Shown: piece by piece, positions 51,260-60,242 of the stretch
How positions within the stretch are numbered: the stretch's first letter is position 1
Layout: each line of letters opens with the position of its first letter
Assembly (NCBI GenBank): GCA_019240475.1
Contig: JAFAYI010000018.1
Span: 62,001-126,000, forward strand
DNA from: Acidobacteriaceae bacterium
Lineage (GTDB): Bacteria; Acidobacteriota; Terriglobia; Bryobacterales; Bryobacteraceae
Direction: 5' to 3'
Length of the DNA stretch: 64,000 nt
Translations under genes and position numbers: made by a program
The notes under the pieces: generated by a model
Seen by the model: the letters and a program-made list of their open reading frames with translations, nothing else
What the model was told of the DNA's origin: nothing
Databases searched by the model: none

Positions 51260-52723
51260 TTAAGAAGCGGTCTTCGTCACCCAATGCTCCCGCTTCCCAT
51301 CCCGAAGCACCAGGCTCGCCGCGTAGCCAACCGCGAAAGTTGCCGTCGAGCCGATTAGCACATACCACGTAAACGCCACGTAGCTGCGTAGAAGCAGCGT
51401 CGCCGCGAATCCGGCGCTCATGCCGATCATCGCGGACCACTCGCCGGGCCGCTTCGTCAACGTGCCGAGCAGAAACACCCCCAGCAGCGCGCCATACAGC
51501 ACGGAGGCCACCGAAAGCCCGGCTTCGAGCACCCGGCCCCAATGCCGCGCCACCAGCCCCACGCTGAACAGGATCACCCCCCAGGCAACCGTCGCCCACC
51601 GCGCGGCGAACAGGTAATACCCTTCCGAGTGCCCCGGCCGCAACGGCTTCAAAAAATCCATGATGCTCGTCGATGCGAGCGCGTTCAATGCCGCGCTCAG
51701 GTTCGACATCGCCGCTGCCAGGATTGCCGCCATCACCAGCCCGGCCACCCCCACCGGCAGGTGCCGCCAGATAAATTCCGGATACGTGCGCTCCGGTAGC
51801 CGTGGCGCCGCTTGCCCCGTGCTCTTGTAATAGGCGTACAACAGCACTCCGATACACAGAAACAGCGCGAATTGCCCGAATACCACCAGCCAGCTCGATA
51901 GCAGCGCCAGCCGGCTCTCGCGTTCGCTTCTTGCCGCGAGAAGCCGCTGCACCATCAATTGCTCCGTGCCATGGCTGGCCGTGACCAGGAAACAGCCGCC
52001 CAGCAGTCCCGCCCAAAAACTGTAGTTCCGCTCGAAAAAAGCCGCCGAAAAGGAGAATCCGAAATCGAAGATCTGAAACTTGTGCGTGGCGCGCGCCAGC
52101 TCCATCACATGCGGCCATCCTCCGGGAGTCAACTGGAGGATCAGGAAAAAGCTCCCCGCCGCTCCGCAAATGTAAAGGATCATCTGCACAACATCTGTCC
52201 AGATCACCGCGGTCATGCCGCCCTCGAATGTGTAAAACAGCGTCAGGCATACGATCACCGCGATAGAACCCACCTCGCCCGTTCCGAGAATGATCGAAAT
52301 CACAATCGAGATGGCGAACACCCGCACGCCTTCCGCCAGCGCTCGCAGAATCAGAAACGTCCCCGCCGTAAATTTTCGGACGCGCGCTCCGAAACGGCGC
52401 TGCATCAGCTCATAGGCCGTGAACATCTCCCCGCGAAAGTACTGCGGCAGGAATAGAACTGCTATAACTATCCGCCCCAGCAGGTACCCCAAAACAAGCT
52501 GCAGAAACGCGAAATTGCCGTTCAAGGAAAGCGCCGGAGTTCCGATCACGGTCAGCGTGCTCGTCTCGGCCGAAACAATCGAGAACGCGATCGCCCACCA
52601 CGGCGCGCCGCGCCCGCCTAGAAAATAATCCTTCAACGAACCCTGGCTTTTCTTGAATTGCGCGCCAAACCACGTAATGAAGACCAGGTATGCGGCAATC
52701 ACCGCAAGATCCAGAGGCCGCAT
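51260..52723 (-). CDS. Sodium:solute symporter (SSS family)
   Basis: A 487-residue protein with about 13 membrane helices, of the SSS/SLC5 family. Landmarks: DYFLGGRGAPWWAIAFSIVS with ETSTLTVIGTPA, LQLVLGYLLGRIVIAVLFLP, YELMQRRFGARVRKF, GGMTAVIWTDVVQMILYI, and the signature ASHGTEQLMVQRLLAARS. Start ATG 52723; GTG 52744 is upstream but less likely. The transported solute cannot be told; the pairing with an APC permease suggests nutrient import. Confidence 0.92.
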   Translation of the reverse strand: MRPLDLAVIAAYLVFITWFGAQFKKSQGSLKDYFLGGRGAPWWAIAFSIVSAETSTLTVIGTPALSLNGNFAFLQLVLGYLLGRIVIAVLFLPQYFRGEMFTAYELMQRRFGARVRKFTAGTFLILRALAEGVRVFAISIVISIILGTGEVGSIAVIVCLTLFYTFEGGMTAVIWTDVVQMILYICGAAGSFFLILQLTPGGWPHVMELARATHKFQIFDFGFSFSAAFFERNYSFWAGLLGGCFLVTASHGTEQLMVQRLLAARSERESRLALLSSWLVVFGQFALFLCIGVLLYAYYKSTGQAAPRLPERTYPEFIWRHLPVGVAGLVMAAILAAAMSNLSAALNALASTSIMDFLKPLRPGHSEGYYLFAARWATVAWGVILFSVGLVARHWGRVLEAGLSVASVLYGALLGVFLLGTLTKRPGEWSAMIGMSAGFAATLLLRSYVAFTWYVLIGSTATFAVGYAASLVLRDGKREHWVTKTAS

Positions 52724-52850
52724 GGAAAACGTGGATGATAGCACGCGCCGCCCGGATAGAAAGGCTCCGCCCCCGACGCCTTCTGGGGAACAAGTTGCTC
52801 CGCCACGGCATCTATTTATTCGGGATGCAGGGCTCGATTACTATCCATTG

Positions 52851-52879
52851 TTGCGAGTCGGAAACGAGTTCGTTATACT
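52851..52879 (+). promoter_or_regulatory. Sigma70-like promoter of the 52992 gene
   Basis: TTGCGA (52851-52856), exact 17-nt spacer, TATACT (52874-52879, five of six). It lies in the 268-bp gap between the divergent symporter and TPR-like genes and would give a 5' leader of about 105 nt. Nothing else recognisable is in the gap. Confidence 0.6.
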
Positions 52880-52991
52880 CCGGCTTTGCGCATTTAGCCG
52901 CGTTCCGGGCCGGGTAGAATCCGGTAGGGGCCGAACGCGAAGAAATTCGTCCCCAGAACGAAGACGTAGAATTCCTGTCAGGAGGGTTGTC

Positions 52992-54386
52992 GTGGAGATT
53001 TCCTTTTCGAAGGCCGGCAAGTGGCTGGCGGCCGCCGGGGCTTTCGCCTTGCTCACCAGCCTCGGCTGTGTAGATGTCGCCATAGCTCAGACCGCTTCTC
53101 AGCCGGCCGCGGGCGCGAGCCAGGCTAACGGTCAAGCCGCGCAGCCCCAGAAGAATTACAAAGACCGCGCCGAATACGACCTCTATTCCAAGATCACCCA
53201 GACCCAAGATCCCAAGGCGCGGCTCGATCTCCTCAATCAATGGCAGGACAAGTATCCGCAAAGCGACTTTGCCGACGACCGCCTCAAGTACTTCATCAAC
53301 ACGCTTGCTCAGCTTGCCCCCAACGATCCGCCGTCCCGCCAGCAGTTGATCCAGAAATGCCAGGACATGTTGAAGAAGGACCCCAAGTACTTCCTGGCCA
53401 ACTATTACATCGCGCTCTGGGGACCGGCTGTGGGCGGCGCCGCTCCTCCCCCCGATCTGCTGACTCAGGTCGATTCCGCCGCCCATGCCGTTCTCGATGG
53501 CGTCGAAGATACCTTTAGCGCCTCCAAGAAGCCCGCCACCGTGAGCGACACGCAATGGGGCACGCTGAAGAACCAGGCCATGGCTCTCGCGCACAACGCG
53601 CTCGCTTGGGAAGCGGCCTCGAAAAAGGACACCGCCGCCGCGGAAAACGAATACAAAGCCAGCCTCACTGCCAATCCCGATCAGGGCACCGTCTCGGCGG
53701 CTTACGGCAAGCTGCTCATCGACGATAAGAAATATCCCGAAGGGCTCTTTGAATATGCGCGTGCCGCGCAGTACGGCGGTCCTGGCCCGGCTGTCGCGCC
53801 CGACGCCCGCGCCAAGCTGCTCGACTACTTCAACAAGGCGTACAAAGACTTCCACGGCAGCGCCGACGGCGGCGACCAGATTCTCGCCCAGGCCAAAACC
53901 AGCGCGCTGCCTCCGGCCGATTTGAATATCACCGGCGCTGCGGATGTCGCAAATGCCGAGGCCGCCAAACTCAACGACCGGATGAACTCCGACCCGGCAT
54001 TCAAACTCTGGTACACCATTAAGACGAACCTGACGGGCGATCAGGGCGACAGCTTCTTCAATAGCTCCGTCAAGGACGCCGAAATCCCCGGCGGCGCCGA
54101 AGGCGTGAAAACCTTCTCAGGCACGGTGATTTCCATCGATCCGCCCGACCATCCCACCAAGGTAGTGCTGGGAATCGAAGACCCCGCCAAGCCGGATGCC
54201 ACGCTCGAATTCTCTCAGCCGCTCCCAACCGAGGCGCTCGATAAAATCAAGGTCGGCCAGAAAGTCGATTTCTCGGGCGTGGCCGATAGTTACACAAAGG
54301 ATCCTTACATGCTGACCTTTAAAGATCCAACCATCCCGGGCGTGCAAACCACCGCTCCTCCCAGGAGAGGCCGGCGCAAGAAGTAA
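52992..54386 (+). CDS. Exported TPR-like hypothetical protein
   Basis: A 464-residue exported protein. The signal peptide ends ...VDVAIAQT. Low-complexity Gln/Ala region, then helical tetratricopeptide-like repeats (DRAEYDLYSKITQTQDPKAR, HNALAWEAASKKDTAAAENE, GTVSAAYGKLLIDDKKYPEG) and a C-terminal beta segment (GVKTFSGTVISIDPPDHPTK, VDFSGVADSYTKDPYMLTF) of OB-like look. The start is GTG 52992 with AGGAGGG 5 nt before it; a large open frame continues upstream but has no merit. Basic tail RRGRRKK. Function unknown. Confidence 0.75.
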   Translation: MEISFSKAGKWLAAAGAFALLTSLGCVDVAIAQTASQPAAGASQANGQAAQPQKNYKDRAEYDLYSKITQTQDPKARLDLLNQWQDKYPQSDFADDRLKYFINTLAQLAPNDPPSRQQLIQKCQDMLKKDPKYFLANYYIALWGPAVGGAAPPPDLLTQVDSAAHAVLDGVEDTFSASKKPATVSDTQWGTLKNQAMALAHNALAWEAASKKDTAAAENEYKASLTANPDQGTVSAAYGKLLIDDKKYPEGLFEYARAAQYGGPGPAVAPDARAKLLDYFNKAYKDFHGSADGGDQILAQAKTSALPPADLNITGAADVANAEAAKLNDRMNSDPAFKLWYTIKTNLTGDQGDSFFNSSVKDAEIPGGAEGVKTFSGTVISIDPPDHPTKVVLGIEDPAKPDATLEFSQPLPTEALDKIKVGQKVDFSGVADSYTKDPYMLTFKDPTIPGVQTTAPPRRGRRKK

Positions 54387-54440
54387 GTCCGCTTCAGGGG
54401 CCCGGGGAGCACTCCTCGGGCTCTTTGTTCTTGCCTTCAG

Positions 54441-54926
54441 CTACATCTTGTAGCGGCCCAGATCTTCATCGTTGAGGTTCTCGAGCCATTTCCGCAGCTC
54501 TTCGTTATTCACCTTTTCGGAAACGCTCGTCGAATTCCGCGAAGATTGAAGAACTTTTTCCTCGACGTAAATCGGGCAGTCGTGGCGCAGCGCCAGCGCC
54601 AGCGCGTCGCTCGGGCGGGAATCGACGCTCATCAGCTTTCCCTCGCGCTCCAGCCATATCAGCGCGTAAAACGTGTCTTCTTTCAGTTCGCTGACCACCA
54701 CTTTCTTGATGCTCGTTTCGAGGCCCATCAAAAGCACTTTGATAAGGTCATGCGTCATGGGTCGCGGCGTGGTGACTTTTTCGATCTCGAGCGCGATTGC
54801 ATTCGCCTCATAGATGCCCACCCAAATGGGGAGCACGGAATCGCCGCTCAAATCTTTCAACACGACGATCGGCATGTTCGTCATGGGATCCATCATCAGG
54901 CCCCGGATCTTCATCTCTACTTCCAC
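54441..54926 (-). CDS. Bifunctional nuclease-family protein (BFN, DUF151)
   Basis: A 161-residue protein of the BFN/DUF151 family, related to plant enzymes reported to have both RNase and DNase activity. Family core: MKIRGLMMDPMTNMPIVVLK, VLPIWVGIYEANAIALEIEK, TTPRPMTHDLIKVLL and SVDSRPSDALALALRHDCPI. A GTG at 54926 with GGGAGG 8 nt upstream is preferred over ATG 54914 and TTG 54950. It lies 27 nt after miaB and is probably cotranscribed with it. Confidence 0.9.
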   Translation of the reverse strand: MEVEMKIRGLMMDPMTNMPIVVLKDLSGDSVLPIWVGIYEANAIALEIEKVTTPRPMTHDLIKVLLMGLETSIKKVVVSELKEDTFYALIWLEREGKLMSVDSRPSDALALALRHDCPIYVEEKVLQSSRNSTSVSEKVNNEELRKWLENLNDEDLGRYKM

Positions 54927-54953
54927 CTTCGACCTCCCTTTCGCAGACAACAG

Positions 54954-56315
54954 TTAGACGGCCCTGCCCGGCCCATTGTTCATTGTGCTGGCGATGTGCT
55001 CGCCGGCAAGGCTATTCGGGCCGGCGCGCGTTACTAAGATGTCGGCGTATGTGCCGGTCAGCGTCCGCCCTTCGGCGGGTCCCGGCAGCTCTGCGTCTAT
55101 GAAATTGAGCGTCTTGTTCTGCGCCGTTCGGCCGATCCATTGTCCTGTTGCGGTGTTGTACCCCTCCACGTGCGCCTCTTCGATTGTGCCGACATATGCG
55201 GCATTGCGCCGAATCTGGATCGCTCGCTGAAGTTCCTGAAGAATCATCAAGCGACGGGTCTTCTCTTCCTCTGGAATATGATCCTCGTATTCGAGCGCGG
55301 GCGTATTCGGCCTCTTCGAGTATTTGAAGATGAACATCGAATCATACTCCACTTCCTCGGCCAGGCGCACCGTCTCTTTGAAGTCCTGCTCGGTCTCTCC
55401 CGGAAACCCGACGATGATGTCCGTCGTGATCGCGATGCTCCGCCTGGCGTTCTTCATCCACTCGATGCGCCGCATATAATCGTCGCGCGTGTAAAGCCGT
55501 TGCATGCGCGACAGCACGCTCGTCGAACCCGATTGCACCGGCAGGTGAACGTGATTGCAGAGCGCGGAGTTTCCATCGATTGCCTCCACAATGCCCTTCA
55601 CGAAGTCGCGCGGATGCGAAGTCGTGAATCGGACGCGCCGGATGCCCGGCGTCTTTCCGGTCTCATCCAGCAGCCGCGCGAAATCCCACCCCGCCGGCGA
55701 AGGATCGCGATAGCTGTTGACATTCTGCCCAAGCAACTGGATCTCCGTGTAACCCAGCTCCGCGAGCGACGCCGCCTCCCGCAAAACACTCTCGCTCGTG
55801 CGGCTGCGTTCCGGTCCTCGCGTAAACGGCACCACGCAGTACGCGCAGGATTTGTCGCAGCCCTCGATAATCGTGATGTAAGCGCGGTGCGGATTGTCCC
55901 GCCGCGTATAAGGCGTGTCGAAGGTCTCGTTTGTATCCAGGCTCAGTCCCGTCACTCGCCGGTTGCCCGCTTCGAGTTGCACCAGTAGATCCGGCAGCTT
56001 CGTGTAACTCGCCGAACCCGCCACCAGGCTCACGTGAGGCGCGCGTTCGAAGATGCGTTCGCCTTCCTGCTGGGCCACGCAGCCCAATACGCCGAAAACC
56101 TTCCCCTTGCCCGCTTCTCGTTTGAACTGCTGGAGCCGGCTGAAGACCTTTTGCTCCGCCTTGTCTCGGATGCTGCACGTGTTGTAGAGAACCAGCTCGG
56201 CCTGATCCGGCCGGTCCACCTGCGTGTAACCCTCCTGCAGAAGCGTGCCCACGACCTTTTCCGAGTCGTGCGCGTTCATCTGGCAGCCGAACGTCTCTAT
56301 ATAAAACGTCTTCAT
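54954..56315 (-). CDS. miaB: tRNA-2-methylthio-N6-dimethylallyladenosine synthase
   Basis: A 453-residue radical SAM methylthiotransferase that modifies i6A37 of tRNAs reading UNN codons. The N-terminal UPF0004 cluster ligands are C11, C47 and C79; the radical SAM cluster C-x3-C-x2-C is C153, C157 and C160 (IIEGCDKSCAYCVVPFTRGP). Also present are QLLGQNVNSY, HLPVQSGSTSVLSRMQR and the TRAM domain (TGQWIGRTAQNKTLNFID). It is the second gene after a small membrane protein in the operon. Confidence 0.96.
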   Translation of the reverse strand: MKTFYIETFGCQMNAHDSEKVVGTLLQEGYTQVDRPDQAELVLYNTCSIRDKAEQKVFSRLQQFKREAGKGKVFGVLGCVAQQEGERIFERAPHVSLVAGSASYTKLPDLLVQLEAGNRRVTGLSLDTNETFDTPYTRRDNPHRAYITIIEGCDKSCAYCVVPFTRGPERSRTSESVLREAASLAELGYTEIQLLGQNVNSYRDPSPAGWDFARLLDETGKTPGIRRVRFTTSHPRDFVKGIVEAIDGNSALCNHVHLPVQSGSTSVLSRMQRLYTRDDYMRRIEWMKNARRSIAITTDIIVGFPGETEQDFKETVRLAEEVEYDSMFIFKYSKRPNTPALEYEDHIPEEEKTRRLMILQELQRAIQIRRNAAYVGTIEEAHVEGYNTATGQWIGRTAQNKTLNFIDAELPGPAEGRTLTGTYADILVTRAGPNSLAGEHIASTMNNGPGRAV

Positions 56316-56336
56316 GCGAGCACTGGCCCCGAAACG

Positions 56337-56519
56337 CTATCCATGCAGAATCCGCATGAACCAGCCGATCCCGAACAGCGCGGCCATAAACCACGCAAAG
56401 CAGCGAACGCCGTACCGCAACCGTTCCCGGTCCGTGCGTTTGGTGATCAAGCCCAGCATCGCGCTCGCCAGAAGCGCGAAGAGTAATGCCGCTTCGAAAT
56501 GATCCAGATTCAAAGTCAT
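56337..56519 (-). CDS. Small two-helix membrane protein
   Basis: A 60-residue protein with two hydrophobic helices (AALLFALLASAMLGLI and CFAWFMAALFGIGWFM) joined by a charged loop (TKRTDRERLRYGVR). It lies 21 nt upstream of miaB and 9 nt after the next gene, so it reads as part of this operon. Unknown role. Confidence 0.65.
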   Translation of the reverse strand: MTLNLDHFEAALLFALLASAMLGLITKRTDRERLRYGVRCFAWFMAALFGIGWFMRILHG

Positions 56520-56528
56520 GATAACGAT

Positions 56529-56948
56529 TTAGTCTTTCTGATGGGTCGCGATCTCGTACGCGTCCACAATGCCAAGGATGTTCAGCAGTCCTGCCGCCAC
56601 TAAAAATTTCGAGCCATAATCGGCGGCGTGTCCCGCGCTGTCGGGCGGCGCGTAGCCCAGCCAGACCGAAAGAAAGTACGGCAGCCCCGCCGCCAGATCG
56701 CCCACAAAGCCGCCAATCTGGATTAAGCGCGAGAGCAGATCTCCGTTCCCACCCGGATGAAACATCGGACCGCGCATCAGCGCCCCGATCAGGAATGCGG
56801 CGAGTACCGTGGCGAACACGATGGCCCCTCGCCCCCGCCGCCCAAGCAGCAGATGGCCGGAGCCGGGAATCAGCCACGCAAGGCCTGTTAGAAGCAGCGG
56901 CGATCGTGTTGGCGCAGTACTGTCTGCGACGGCAGAGCTAGAGGGCAT
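56529..56948 (-). CDS. DUF6677-like membrane protein
   Basis: A 139-residue membrane protein with about three helices: LLLTGLAWLIPGSGHLLLGR, GAIVFATVLAAFLIGALMRG and FLVAAGLLNILGIVDAYEIA. The beginning AWLIPGSGHLLLGRRGRG matches a conserved acidobacterial hypothetical family (DUF6677, by recollection). ATG 56948 is chosen; the frame continues upstream without features. First gene of the run to BFN. Confidence 0.72.
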   Translation of the reverse strand: MPSSSAVADSTAPTRSPLLLTGLAWLIPGSGHLLLGRRGRGAIVFATVLAAFLIGALMRGPMFHPGGNGDLLSRLIQIGGFVGDLAAGLPYFLSVWLGYAPPDSAGHAADYGSKFLVAAGLLNILGIVDAYEIATHQKD

Positions 56949-57058
56949 CACTATAATTTTAACTGCATACACGCAGGGCCCTTTCAGATTCCCCTCGGCC
57001 TGCCCTCGAACTCCCCCTCCCAAGCCGGCCTGCATTACAATGGTCTCGTCGCTCACCT

Positions 57059-57145
57059 GCGGATGTGGCGGAATTGGCAGACGCGCTAGATTCAGGTTCT
57101 AGTGCCGGCAACGGCGTGGAGGTTCAAGTCCTCTCATCCGCACCA
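57059..57145 (+). tRNA. tRNA-Leu (CAG)
   Basis: A class II tRNA. Acceptor GCGGATG pairs with CATCCGC, followed by A and encoded CCA (57143-57145). Anticodon stem CTAGA/TCTAG with loop TTCAGGT gives anticodon CAG. A long variable arm (TGCCGGCAACGGCGT) and T-arm GAGG-TTCAAGT-CCTC complete it. Likely insertion site for the AT-rich segment that follows. Confidence 0.95.
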
Positions 57146-57293
57146 TTACCCGGCGCTTGGGCTCTACGCAGTTTATCGGCCGCAAACCAGGCCCGGGCTC
57201 GCATACCAAAGACATCCTAAGCGGCTCCGGCTCACTCTTTTCAACGTGCTCGCATCTGTTACGCCGCTATCTCCGTCGACTGCGGCAGGTTGG

Positions 57294-58028
57294 TTATACG
57301 ATAAGATTCCGGAACATCTCGCGAGTTCGGCTTTCGCAGTTCCCGTACCAAATGGGTTTAATCGTGGAAGTGCATGCTGCCTGTTTCAGAAAACCCGTCA
57401 TTCCATACCCGATCAATAGCCTAAAAACGATACCCCGAGCCAGAAACCTGAAATTAATGCAGTTTGCCTCGACGAAACCGGTGGGATAAGTGAAGCCCTG
57501 TCGAGAAGTGGCGTCACTGCAGACGATCACGATGACCGCCATGTCTGACGGCAATGTTGTCTCTCCGATAAGATATCTGCGCATATCCTCCTGGAAGTCG
57601 CCCAGAGACACTTTTTGGGTGTAAGTGCCATCTTCCATTAGCCATTGGATGACTGCCGCTCTCCAAACAACACTAATCGCGAAATACGAAAACTTGTCTA
57701 CATCGATTCCAAAGTCAGGAGCAAAGAAGCGCTTACTGAAGCTATCGCTGTCGCGTGCGAAACCAAGACGCATACGCTCGTTCAGAGAAAATTGCTTCCT
57801 CTTGGATCCAATGAGGCCGAGTACATGGGATTCTCCGTTCTCGCTAAATCGCTCTTCGCATTCGCGGCAAAGCAGAACCTGTTTCATTTGCTTCTTGGTC
57901 CTCACCCTTGCAGACAATGTGAAAACCTCGAACTCTCTGTTGCGATGACCGTATAGTCCCGCAGGCATCATGTGACTCTTCAAAAGCTCTTTGTCACTTA
58001 GGCAAAGCTTGCAGATTCCAATTGGCAT
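57294..58028 (-). CDS. HNH-like Cys/His zinc-binding protein, unassigned
   Basis: A 244-residue protein. C6-x2-C9 and H19 (ICKLCLSDKELLKSHMMPAG) together with C54-x2-C57 and H68 (LLCRECEERFSENGESHV) suggest a treble-clef zinc site similar to HNH-type proteins. The remainder is mixed alpha/beta (FSYFAISVVWRAAVIQWLME, DMAVIVIVCSDATSRQGF). A His-Asn-His catalytic set cannot be clearly traced, so nuclease activity is a guess. Such proteins occur in accessory islands. Its AT-rich DNA suggests transfer. Confidence 0.6.
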   Translation of the reverse strand: MPIGICKLCLSDKELLKSHMMPAGLYGHRNREFEVFTLSARVRTKKQMKQVLLCRECEERFSENGESHVLGLIGSKRKQFSLNERMRLGFARDSDSFSKRFFAPDFGIDVDKFSYFAISVVWRAAVIQWLMEDGTYTQKVSLGDFQEDMRRYLIGETTLPSDMAVIVIVCSDATSRQGFTYPTGFVEANCINFRFLARGIVFRLLIGYGMTGFLKQAACTSTIKPIWYGNCESRTREMFRNLIV

Positions 58029-58247
58029 CCCCTGCTACCCTTGCAGCCTAACTACGTTGTCTGCGATCTCGCATTGCGGTCTGCAATCTCAGTCTACCGT
58101 TCTTCAACGCATGACCAGTCGACTTCTCGGAATCAACTCGCGTGCGCTCCGTACAGTACTATGTAGTCTATTTTGCGCCGAACCATCCAAATGTTCTGCT
58201 ACGCTACTAATCTATTAAATTCTAAACTGGCAGGATGAGCGCAACCT

Positions 58248-59339
58248 ATGAAATCTCTTCACGAACAGTCCATGGAATTAGCGATAGAGATGATGTCTCA
58301 GTCGAAGCCTGATTCTACAGGCGGCGTTCCCCGAGTGGGTGCTGTCGCTGTTCTTGGAAATGAGGTTATCGGTCGTGCTTACCGGGATGAAAGAGATCCG
58401 GGGAAGGGTGAACACGCCGAATACCTTCTTCTCGAGCACCACCTCAAGGACCGAAAGCTTGTAGGAGCTTCAGTTTACACAACACTAGAGCCATGTACTA
58501 AGCGGGGTGAAGGCAAGACTCCGTGCGTTGAACGACTGATCGATAGGAAGGTCGGGCGCGTGATAATCGGTATGTTGGACCCAAATCCAATCGTGCGCGG
58601 ACTCGGGTTTCGAAAACTGCGAGACGCTAACATAAGGACTGACGTCTTTCCCCATGGCTTAATGGCCCGTGTCGAAGAGCTTAATCGAGACTTTATAAAT
58701 GCCATCGAGAAAAACCCTATCCATCAAATTACTCAAGAAATTGCGGCACTCTCCGTTGCAGTTAAACGCCCGGTACAGACGAGATCTATCTCAACGGCAT
58801 TAGATCGCTGCGCCGAAACTCTTCGCCGTATCGTAAAGGGTCAGATCCCGATCGCGGACAATGAGGCTGGTTATTTCAACAGGTGGCTAGATCTGGTGGA
58901 GACCTTCCACGGCAACGAGGATGTTAAGGCGTATATCCGTTTACCCGCGTTTGATCCCAACGATCTTCTAAAACGAAACTGGTTCAACGAATTTTACATG
59001 CAGCTTAGAGCCCATGTGGCGTCTGGAAGAGTGAGGATACGATATGTATTCTTGTTAGCAACCAATCAGCCAGATTCCGCCTCACAGGCTTTTCTCGATA
59101 GTTTTAAAGATTTTGTGCATGAGATAAAAATCGTGACGCTGAGGGGCAGACACGCAGCCCCCGAAATGTTGCGGCCTAGTATTGTCTTGTTTCAAAAACA
59201 GAGGGTGGCCTTCACTCACGACCGGGGCGATAACGGTGTGCTAACAGAAGCCGATGAATGGATTTTTGAAAGGGACTACGAACGCCTCAGAAGACAATTT
59301 AGAGAAATCGAGCTTGCTAGCGAGATTTATTGGCCGTAG
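58248..59339 (+). CDS. CMP/dCMP deaminase-like domain fused to unknown C-terminal domain
   Basis: A 363-residue protein. Residues 1-150 form a cytidine/deoxycytidylate deaminase fold of RibD-like type: zinc ligands H56 (GEHAEYLLLE, catalytic E58), C83 and C93 in TTLEPCTKRGEGKTPCVERL, and the strand VIIGMLDPNPIVRGLGF, which is RibD-like. Residues 150-363 are a separate domain I cannot name (NEFYMQLRAHVASGRVRIRY, FDRDYERLRRQFREIELASE-like end). It lies alone, far from riboflavin genes, so a nucleotide or base-modifying accessory role is more likely than RibD. Confidence 0.72.
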   Translation: MKSLHEQSMELAIEMMSQSKPDSTGGVPRVGAVAVLGNEVIGRAYRDERDPGKGEHAEYLLLEHHLKDRKLVGASVYTTLEPCTKRGEGKTPCVERLIDRKVGRVIIGMLDPNPIVRGLGFRKLRDANIRTDVFPHGLMARVEELNRDFINAIEKNPIHQITQEIAALSVAVKRPVQTRSISTALDRCAETLRRIVKGQIPIADNEAGYFNRWLDLVETFHGNEDVKAYIRLPAFDPNDLLKRNWFNEFYMQLRAHVASGRVRIRYVFLLATNQPDSASQAFLDSFKDFVHEIKIVTLRGRHAAPEMLRPSIVLFQKQRVAFTHDRGDNGVLTEADEWIFERDYERLRRQFREIELASEIYWP

Positions 59340-59653
59340 AGCCGACCGACATTGGAGGGCTGTTGAGAGGATTCGGCCAATAGCCTGGAGATGCTTGCAG
59401 GTCGGTTAGGAACCCCTTCACCATCGCCTTACGGCTCGAAGCAGAACGGCTACGAGGCGTCACAGCAAAAGCGGTCTCCCCAAGTGTCACAAGCTGACAA
59501 ATCCGGGCGTAGAGCTTTGTAACGAAGGGCGCTTACTGGGAGGGGCTGGACCGCCATTTTGCGGAAACGTGCAGCCTATCGGAGCAAGGGCCCCTCCACC
59601 AGTTCCCGACACAAAAGCCGGGGAACTCTGTCTCGAATCGGTCCTCCTCTTCC
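59340..59653. other. 314-bp gene-free right end of the accessory segment
   Basis: No gene, tRNA fragment or transposon terminal repeat could be recognised. Composition changes toward the high-GC backbone within it. If an att site exists it should lie here. Confidence 0.4.
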
Positions 59654-60217
59654 CTATCCCCTCGCGATCATCGGCTTCCCTTCATGCGCCACCAATAGGT
59701 CGTGCATGTCGTTTGCGTGCTCTTCTTCGTTCGTTAGAATCCCTTCCATCATCACGCGCGTGGTCGGGTCCTTATCGGCGAAGAAGCGAATCAACTCGCG
59801 GTAGTGCTCGCAAGCGATCCGCTCGGCCACCAGGTTCTCCTTGATCATCTCCACCAGGTTCGCGCCCTCCACATACTGCGAAGCGGATCGCGTCGCCAGG
59901 CCCTCCGGATTGAAATTGGGCGTTCCGCCAAGCTGGTTGATCCGCTCAGCCACCGCCTTCATGTGCTTCTGCTCTTCCTTGGCGTGCTCTTCGAACTCGT
60001 CCCTCACGCCTTCGCTCGATATCCCAGTCGCCGCAATCGCGTTCATCGTGTACCGCAGCACGCAAACGATTTCAGTCGCAAGCACCGCCTGCAAAATGTC
60101 GATGGCCTGTTTCACATCGCCTTGGTAGGCCGGCGTCACTGCGCCATCTTCAATGCTCTTGCGCGCTCTGGCCCGCAATTGCTCCACGTCTGTCAGGAAC
60201 GGCTGCTCTTTTGACAT
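59654..60217 (-). CDS. Ferritin-like (bacterioferritin-type) protein
   Basis: A 187-residue four-helix protein. Iron-site residues are in helix-type motifs VLATEIVCVLRYTMNAIA, DEFEEHAKEEQKHMKAVAER (E-x-x-H), KENLVAERIACEHYRELIRF and TNEEEHANDMHDLLVAH (E-x-x-H). The spacing is that of the ferritin-like group often labelled bacterioferritin, with iron storage or peroxide detoxification; the heme-binding Met was not traced. 25 nt downstream of pgi on the same strand. Confidence 0.87.
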   Translation of the reverse strand: MSKEQPFLTDVEQLRARARKSIEDGAVTPAYQGDVKQAIDILQAVLATEIVCVLRYTMNAIAATGISSEGVRDEFEEHAKEEQKHMKAVAERINQLGGTPNFNPEGLATRSASQYVEGANLVEMIKENLVAERIACEHYRELIRFFADKDPTTRVMMEGILTNEEEHANDMHDLLVAHEGKPMIARG

Positions 60218-60242
60218 ACCGCCATTGTAGTGGAGGAAGCCG

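Larger units (their letters stand above)
57146..59653. mobile_element. Putative accessory insertion downstream of tRNA-Leu
   Basis: This segment follows the tRNA 3' end directly, and has visibly lower GC and mixed codon use compared with both flanks. It holds two genes lacking housekeeping roles, in divergent orientation. No integrase was found and no copy of the tRNA 3' end is recognisable at the right side, so the right border (near 59650) is set only by the return of high-GC genes. Call rests on composition and position. Confidence 0.5.

Noticed and set aside
58248..58700. Calling the deaminase RibD
   Set aside because: The N-terminal deaminase is similar, but the reductase domain is missing and no riboflavin genes are nearby.
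59340..59653. Search for a copy of the tRNA-Leu 3' end as attR
   Set aside because: No stretch resembling GGTTCAAGTCCTC...CCGCACCA was found, so no att site is claimed.
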